From Candidatus Bathyarchaeota archaeon RBG_13_60_20 (lineage in GTDB: Archaea > Thermoproteota > Bathyarchaeia > TCS64): DNA of 41,533 bases. The translations under genes and the position numbers were made by a program. The DNA is taken from assembly GCA_001775965.1 (NCBI GenBank), contig MEZG01000068.1, positions 1 to 41,533 on the forward strand, read 5' to 3'. Shown here piece by piece: positions 36,458 through 41,533 of this stretch (the first letter of the stretch is position 1; every line of letters starts with the position of its first letter). A model generated the notes under the pieces. It was given only the letters and a program-made list of their open reading frames with translations, had not been told where the DNA came from and made no database searches.

Positions 36458-37381
36458 TTGACAAATCGACCAGCATACAGCCAGCTAGTCAAGGACCTTA
36501 GGTCGGGGAAGTTCGTCCTGACCGGCGAGCTGGAGCCCGAGAAGGTAACCAGCCTGGACGAGATAATCATCAGCGCAAAGGCCATGAAGCCCTACGTCGT
36601 GGCGGCCAATGTGACCGACAACCCCCTGGCCTTCGCCTACATGAATAGCCTAGTCCCCTCCTGGGTGATACAGAAGGAGGTGGGCCTGGAGGCCGTCTAC
36701 CAGATGACCATCAGGGACAGGAACAGGCTTGCCATAGTCTCCGACGTCCTAGCGGCGTCCTACCTGGGGATAAAGAACATACTGGCCATATCCGGGGACC
36801 ACACGGTCCTCGGCGACAACCGGGGCGCCCTGAGCGTGTACGACCTCGACAGCGCCCAGTTCGTCTACCTGCTCCACAAGATGATAGACGAGGGCGTGGA
36901 CCTGGCCGGGAACGAGATCCACGGCAAGGTGGGGATCAACGTGGGAATAGCGGCCAACCCAAACGCCGACCCGCTGATGCCGGAGGTGCTGAAGATCGGG
37001 CGCAAGACCAAGATCGGCGCCGACTTCATCCAGACCCAGACTATGTTCGACATCGACAAGACCAAGACGTTCCTCAAGGAGGTGGAGAAGTACAACTGCC
37101 CGGTGCTGGTGGGGGTGTTCCCTCTGAAGAGCTTCGGCATAGCCGACTTCTTCGACAAGAACATTCCCGGCGTGAAGGTGCCGCCGGAGCTGCTGGCTTC
37201 CATGGCTAAGGCCAAGGAGGAGCCAGACAAGGAGAGGAGGAGCGCCCTCTACGACGAGGTGAACTTGGAGTTCTTCGTGCCCTTCATCAAGGAGATCAGG
37301 AAGACCACCAAGGCCTCGGGCATCCACATCATGGCTGTGCTCTACGAGCGCATCTTTGGGCCGCTGCTGGAGAACTTCTGA
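36458..37381 (+). CDS. Methylenetetrahydrofolate/-pterin reductase, MetF-like
   Basis: FVLTGELEPEKVTSLDEIIISAKAM, VQ/K-type (beta-alpha)8 segments, NILAISGDHTVLG; TTG at 36458 preceded by SD GGAGG (36446-36450). Confidence 0.92.
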   Translation: MTNRPAYSQLVKDLRSGKFVLTGELEPEKVTSLDEIIISAKAMKPYVVAANVTDNPLAFAYMNSLVPSWVIQKEVGLEAVYQMTIRDRNRLAIVSDVLAASYLGIKNILAISGDHTVLGDNRGALSVYDLDSAQFVYLLHKMIDEGVDLAGNEIHGKVGINVGIAANPNADPLMPEVLKIGRKTKIGADFIQTQTMFDIDKTKTFLKEVEKYNCPVLVGVFPLKSFGIADFFDKNIPGVKVPPELLASMAKAKEEPDKERRSALYDEVNLEFFVPFIKEIRKTTKASGIHIMAVLYERIFGPLLENF

Positions 37382-37392
37382 GGTGAGATGAG

Positions 37393-38028
37393 ATGATAAT
37401 AACGAAGGCGAAACCCGAGGAAGAACTGAACGAGATGCTGAAGCCCTACGAGAAGCTGTTCGTGGTGGGCTGCGGAACATGCTCCACGAGCTGCATGACG
37501 GGCGGCGAGGAGCAGGTGGCCGAGATGGTGAAGAAGCTGGGCGACCGGGCCATAGGCTCTGCCGTCGTGGAGGACCCCTGCGACCTGAGGATAGCCCGAA
37601 AGGAGCTGAAGGAGTTCAAGGCCAAGGTCCAGGGGGCTGACGCGGTGCTCGTCATGAGCTGCGGCGCCGGTGTCCAGACCGTCGGCGACTACTCCAAGAA
37701 GATAGTGCTGCCAGCCCTGGACACCCTGTTCATAGGCCAGACGGAGCGCCTGGGGAAGTTCCACGACGTCTGCAAGGCGTGCGGCGAGTGCATCCTGGAC
37801 GAGACGGGGGGCGTCTGCCCTGTCACCCGCTGCGCCAAGGGGCTGCTCAACGGGCCCTGCGGCGGCCAGGTGAAGGGCAAGTGCGAGGTGGGCAAATACG
37901 AGAACGACTGCGCCTGGGTGCTCATATACGACAGGCTCAAGGAGCAGGGCCGACCCGAGCTCTTCGAGTTGTTCAGGCCGCCCAGGGATAACAGCAAGAA
38001 GGTGCTCACCCAGCATCACGTCTTCTAG
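37393..38028 (+). CDS. MetV-like methylenetetrahydrofolate reductase C-terminal/zinc-binding partner protein
   Basis: VVGCGTCSTSCMTGGEEQV, CKACGECILDETGGVCPVTRCAKGLLNGPCGG. Confidence 0.9.
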   Translation: MIITKAKPEEELNEMLKPYEKLFVVGCGTCSTSCMTGGEEQVAEMVKKLGDRAIGSAVVEDPCDLRIARKELKEFKAKVQGADAVLVMSCGAGVQTVGDYSKKIVLPALDTLFIGQTERLGKFHDVCKACGECILDETGGVCPVTRCAKGLLNGPCGGQVKGKCEVGKYENDCAWVLIYDRLKEQGRPELFELFRPPRDNSKKVLTQHHVF

Positions 38029-38039
38029 CCTTTTCCCCG

Positions 38040-38101
38040 GCTTCACCATACCTTCATATGCACTGGCTCCCCACTCAGACTTGTTCAAGGTTCGGTGAAG
38101 C
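38040..38101. repeat. Long-range hairpin GCTTCACC-AT-ACCTT-(32 nt)-AAGGT-TC-GGTGAAGC
   Basis: Read directly: perfect 8-bp outer stem, symmetric 2x2 internal loop, 5-bp inner stem, between metV and korA. Confidence 0.65.
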
Positions 38102-38119
38102 TTATTGAAGTGCAAGGGT

Positions 38120-39847
38120 TTGAGGGACGACACTGTGTCAGTCGTCATTGGGGGCGAGGCGGGGCAGGGCATCAGCAGGAGCGGGGAGCTCTTGGGGAAG
38201 GCGCTGATGCGCTGTGGGTTCCACTGTTACGGGACCATGGACTACCCTAGCCTCATACGGGGTGGCCATAACTTCTACCAGCTGAGGGCGTCCTCCAGGC
38301 CCGTGTACAGCCAGACGCCCTACGCCGATGTCCTCATAGCCCTCAACAGGGAGTCGGTGGGGCTCCATCTAGGAAGCATGAACGCGGGCGGGGGCGTCAT
38401 CCACGACGAGCGCGACGCGCTGGAGGAGGGGCTGGGCAGGGACCGGGGAATCAACCTCTACCCGGTGCCCCTCACGGACATCGTGAAGGAGCTGGGGGGC
38501 CCGGATATCATGAGGAACACGGTGGCCCTGGGCGCAGCCTCGGCCCTCATCGGCCTCGACGCGGGCACGCTCAAGCAGGTGGTGGCCGAGACCTTCGAGG
38601 GGCGGGAGAAGATCATCAAGATGAACGAGGACGCCATCCAGAGGGGATACACGTACGTGGCCGGGCAAGACTACGGGTTCGGGTGCTGCTTGGAGTCAGG
38701 GGAGCGCCCCCGAGGGCAGTGGCTCACCGGGAACGACGCGATTGCCCTGGGCGCTATGGCCGCCGGATGCAAGTTCTACTCTGCTTACCCCATGACCCCC
38801 GCGAGCCCCCTCCTTCACTACTTCGCGAGCCACGACAAGGCGGGGGGCACGGTGGCTATCCAGACAGAGTCCGAGATAGCGGCCGCCATGATGGCCATAG
38901 GCGCCTCCTACGCTGGGATACGCAGCATGACGGGGACCAGTGGTGGCGGCTTCAGCCTCATGACGGAGAGTCTGAGCCTGGCCGCCATGTCCGAGACGCC
39001 CCTGGTGGTCATGCTGGGGCAGAGACCGGGGCCCAGCACAGGCCTCGCCACCTACTCGGCCCAGGGGGACCTCCTCTTCGCCGTGTACGGAGCCCACGGA
39101 GAGTTCCAGAGGATCGTCGTGGCGCCTGGGGACGTGGATGAGTGCTTCTACCTGGCAGCCGAGGCGTTCAACCTAGCCGAGCGGTTCCAGATACCTGTCA
39201 TCCTGCTGACGGACAAGACTCTAGTGGAGAGTAACCAGACCACTGACGCCTTCGACCTGTCCAGGGTCAGCATAGACAGGGGTAAGCTGGTTGAGTCTTG
39301 GGAGGGGCCCGGAGAGTACCTGAGGTACAGGGACGATGAGGACGGCGTTTCCCCCCGGGCTTTCCCGGGCGCCGAGGGCATACTGGTCCCCGCGAACAGC
39401 AACGAGCATCTGGAGAACGGGTTAAGCACCTCCAGCTCCGAGGCCGTGGCTAAGATGGTGGACAAGCGCTTCAGGAAGGCACAGCATATAAGGGCCGCCG
39501 TGGAGGGGCTCCAGCCAATCAGGGTCTACGGGGATAAGAGACCCAGGGTCACCCTGGTGGGGTGGGGCGGGACAAAGGGGCCCGCCCTGGAGGCCCTCGG
39601 GATGCTCAGGGACGACGGCGTGAAGGCGAGGTTCGTGCAGGTGGTGTTCATGGAGCCGTTCCCCGGCGGCCTGGAGAAGTACCTAAAGGGCACCTGCGTC
39701 CTCTTCGAGGACAACAGGTCGGCTCAGCTGGGGACCCTCATCAGGCTCAACACCGGGTATGCCTTCAAGCACGTGGGGCTCCGCTACGACGGCCGCCCAT
39801 TCAACCCGGGTGAGATCAGGGACAGGGTGCTGGAGGTGCTCGGATGA
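38120..39847 (+). CDS. 2-oxoacid:ferredoxin oxidoreductase, fused gamma-alpha subunit
   Basis: VVIGGEAGQGISRSGELLGKAL, FYSAYPMTPASPLLHYFA, GTSGGGFSLMTESLSLAAMSETPLVVM; TTG at 38105 or 38120. Confidence 0.92.
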   Translation: MRDDTVSVVIGGEAGQGISRSGELLGKALMRCGFHCYGTMDYPSLIRGGHNFYQLRASSRPVYSQTPYADVLIALNRESVGLHLGSMNAGGGVIHDERDALEEGLGRDRGINLYPVPLTDIVKELGGPDIMRNTVALGAASALIGLDAGTLKQVVAETFEGREKIIKMNEDAIQRGYTYVAGQDYGFGCCLESGERPRGQWLTGNDAIALGAMAAGCKFYSAYPMTPASPLLHYFASHDKAGGTVAIQTESEIAAAMMAIGASYAGIRSMTGTSGGGFSLMTESLSLAAMSETPLVVMLGQRPGPSTGLATYSAQGDLLFAVYGAHGEFQRIVVAPGDVDECFYLAAEAFNLAERFQIPVILLTDKTLVESNQTTDAFDLSRVSIDRGKLVESWEGPGEYLRYRDDEDGVSPRAFPGAEGILVPANSNEHLENGLSTSSSEAVAKMVDKRFRKAQHIRAAVEGLQPIRVYGDKRPRVTLVGWGGTKGPALEALGMLRDDGVKARFVQVVFMEPFPGGLEKYLKGTCVLFEDNRSAQLGTLIRLNTGYAFKHVGLRYDGRPFNPGEIRDRVLEVLG

Positions 39848-40701
39848 GCCTCACCATGAAGGATCTGGACACGGGCGCCACCAACACCTGGTGCCCTGGA
39901 TGCGGCAATTTCGCTATCCTCATGACCGTGAAACAGGCCCTCATCCAGCTGGGCCTCAACCCCAGCCAGGTGGTGGCCGTCTCCGGGATCGGGTGCCACG
40001 GCAAGACCACGGACTACCTCAAGGTGAACACCTTCCACGTGATCCACGGCCGCGTGCTGCCCGCGGCCACGGCCATAAAGCTGGCCAACCACGGGCTCAC
40101 AGTGCTGGGCTTCGCAGGGGACGGCGACGCCTTCAACATAGGGATGGGCCACTTCCCCCACGCGGCCCGCCGCAACGTGAACATGGCTTACATAGTGCAC
40201 GACAACCTCATCTACGGGCTCACCACGGGCCAGGCCAGCCCCACCAGCAGGCAGGGCCTCGTCACCAAGACCACGCCCAGGGGCAGCGCGGAGCCCGGCG
40301 TCAACCCCCTCACCCAGAGCCTCACCGGGGGCGCCACCTTCGTGGCCCGCACCTTCGCGGGCGAGGCAAAGCACATGACCGAGGTGCTGAAGCGGGCAAT
40401 AACCCACAGGGGATTCGCCGTGGTGGACGTGCTCCAGCCCTGCGTCACCTTCAACAGGGTGAACACCTACGAGTTCTACAAGCAGCGCGTCCGCAAGCTG
40501 GAGGAGGAGGGCCACGACGAGGGCGACTTCGAGGCCGCGTACAGGCGGGCCCAGGAGTGGGGCGACGTCATACCCATCGGCGTCTTCTACGTGGAGGAGC
40601 GGCCCACCTATGAGGATGGCTTCCCCGCCCTAGCCGGGGGTCCCCTGGTCGGTCAGCCCCTCAGCAGGGACCTTTCCGGGCTCATGGCCGAGTTCAAGTA
40701 G
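39844..40701 (+). CDS. 2-oxoacid:ferredoxin oxidoreductase, beta (TPP-binding) subunit
   Basis: TNTWCPGCGNFAILMTVKQAL, GFAGDGDAFNIGMGHFPHAARRNVNMAYIVHDNLIYGLTTGQ; ATGA overlap. Confidence 0.95.
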   Translation: MSLTMKDLDTGATNTWCPGCGNFAILMTVKQALIQLGLNPSQVVAVSGIGCHGKTTDYLKVNTFHVIHGRVLPAATAIKLANHGLTVLGFAGDGDAFNIGMGHFPHAARRNVNMAYIVHDNLIYGLTTGQASPTSRQGLVTKTTPRGSAEPGVNPLTQSLTGGATFVARTFAGEAKHMTEVLKRAITHRGFAVVDVLQPCVTFNRVNTYEFYKQRVRKLEEEGHDEGDFEAAYRRAQEWGDVIPIGVFYVEERPTYEDGFPALAGGPLVGQPLSRDLSGLMAEFK

Positions 40702-40743
40702 CCGCCGCGTCCTCCCCAAGAGGTCCACAGAGGACTGTTGTGT

Positions 40744-41532
40744 TCACGCGAGCTCCGGGAACAGAGGTGGGGGCCTCCTGTGCCCTGTCGCCTGCTCGTA
40801 GGCGTAGGCAAAGCCGAGGAGCGTGGGCTCGCTGAACAGGGGGCCCACGAGCTGGAGGCCTGCGGGGAGGCCGCCGCCTGTGTACCCCATGGGGACGCTG
40901 AGGCCCGGCATGCCCGTGTGCGGGGGTATCCTCTGGCTGTTGTCCCCGTGGGGGCTGTCAAGGTCGCCGACGAGGCGGGGAGGGTTGCTCCACGTTGGGT
41001 ATGCGAGGGCGTCAACCCCTGCGCCCCTCATGGCCCCGGCCACCGTCTCCCTCAGCCTGATGTTCCTGGGCTCCGTGTACACATCCCCACAGCCGGGCTC
41101 ACACACCTCGAGCATCTGTCTGAGCCTGTCAGCTATGTAGTCGCTGTAGAGGCCGCTGTCCACGATGCTCCTCAGCGTCCTGTGGGGTGGGTCGGGCAGG
41201 GTGGCGAGGTACGCCTCCAGGTCCCTCTTGAACGTTCGGCACCAGATGTCTGAGGTCAGCTCCTCGAAATCCGGGACGACTAGGGGGTCCACCAGCTCCG
41301 CTCCACAACTCTCCAGGTCGGCCAGGGCGTGCTCGAATACCCTCAGCACATCGGGGTCGGTGGAGGGCTGGTCTGTGCAGAGCCTGAACACGCCGACACA
41401 TGCCCCCTCCAGGGCGTCGTCTATCAGGGAGCCCGTGTAGCTGCCCGGCACCCTGCCTATGCTCAGAGCCGTCACCGGGTCGGTTGGATCGTACCCGGCG
41501 ACCGCCTCCAGGACCCGGGCCGCGTCCTCCAC
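40744..41532 (-). CDS. Amidase signature family protein (partial, truncated by window end)
   Basis: C-terminal amidase segment MPGLSVPMGYTGGGLPAGLQLVGPLFSEPTLLGFAYAYEQAT; ORF runs to the window edge. Confidence 0.88.
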   Translation of the reverse strand: MEDAARVLEAVAGYDPTDPVTALSIGRVPGSYTGSLIDDALEGACVGVFRLCTDQPSTDPDVLRVFEHALADLESCGAELVDPLVVPDFEELTSDIWCRTFKRDLEAYLATLPDPPHRTLRSIVDSGLYSDYIADRLRQMLEVCEPGCGDVYTEPRNIRLRETVAGAMRGAGVDALAYPTWSNPPRLVGDLDSPHGDNSQRIPPHTGMPGLSVPMGYTGGGLPAGLQLVGPLFSEPTLLGFAYAYEQATGHRRPPPLFPELA

Positions 41533-41533
41533 G

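Noticed and set aside
38040-38101. Possible tRNA (8-bp closing stem, TTCAAG near the 3' side)
   Set aside because: No valid T-arm pairing, no D arm or anticodon arm, only 62 nt; treated as a hairpin only.
1-41533. CRISPR arrays, IS elements/transposases, integrases, rRNA genes
   Set aside because: No regularly spaced repeats, no transposase/integrase/Cas-like translations and no rRNA-like segments were seen.

Overview
High-GC archaeal chromosomal segment, probably from the Thermoproteota/Bathyarchaeia-like part of the tree. That placement is inferred from fibrillarin, a five-subunit CODH/ACS and methanopterin/methanofuran C1 genes, and it was not tested. The window reads as a dense Wood-Ljungdahl (reductive acetyl-CoA) island with its cofactor and maturation genes. 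On the + strand there is a translationally coupled mch-fwdD-fwdB-fwdA-ftr-fwdC-(mptN-like ATP-grasp)-nucleotidyltransferase operon. On the - strand there is a complete cdhABCDE operon. Divergent from cdhA is a MetF/MetV-type methylene-pterin reductase pair, followed by a two-subunit 2-oxoacid:ferredoxin oxidoreductase. Upstream is a RACo-like corrinoid activator, two tandem CooC-type nickel ATPases and a divergent CofE-like protein. A tetrahydromethanopterin-type biosynthesis block follows (DHPS-like, MptG, DUF447, CitG-like), together with a ferredoxin / flavoprotein / Fe-S flavoprotein module. The first ~8.6 kb is mostly housekeeping (fibrillarin, RNase HII, two glycosyltransferases, MlrC, Ogt, Maf, Na/Pi transporter + DUF47). 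I see no rRNA, convincing tRNA, CRISPR array or mobile element. The best second looks are: (i) a pair of uncharacterised nucleotidyltransferase paralogues placed in the C1 operons; (ii) a CitG-like gene next to MptG/DHPS-like as a candidate for an unassigned H4MPT side-chain step; (iii) bacterial-style MetFV and RACo in an archaeal H4MPT pathway; and (iv) several perfect inverted repeats / hairpins in intergenic regions. All functional calls come from reading the translations without database searches.
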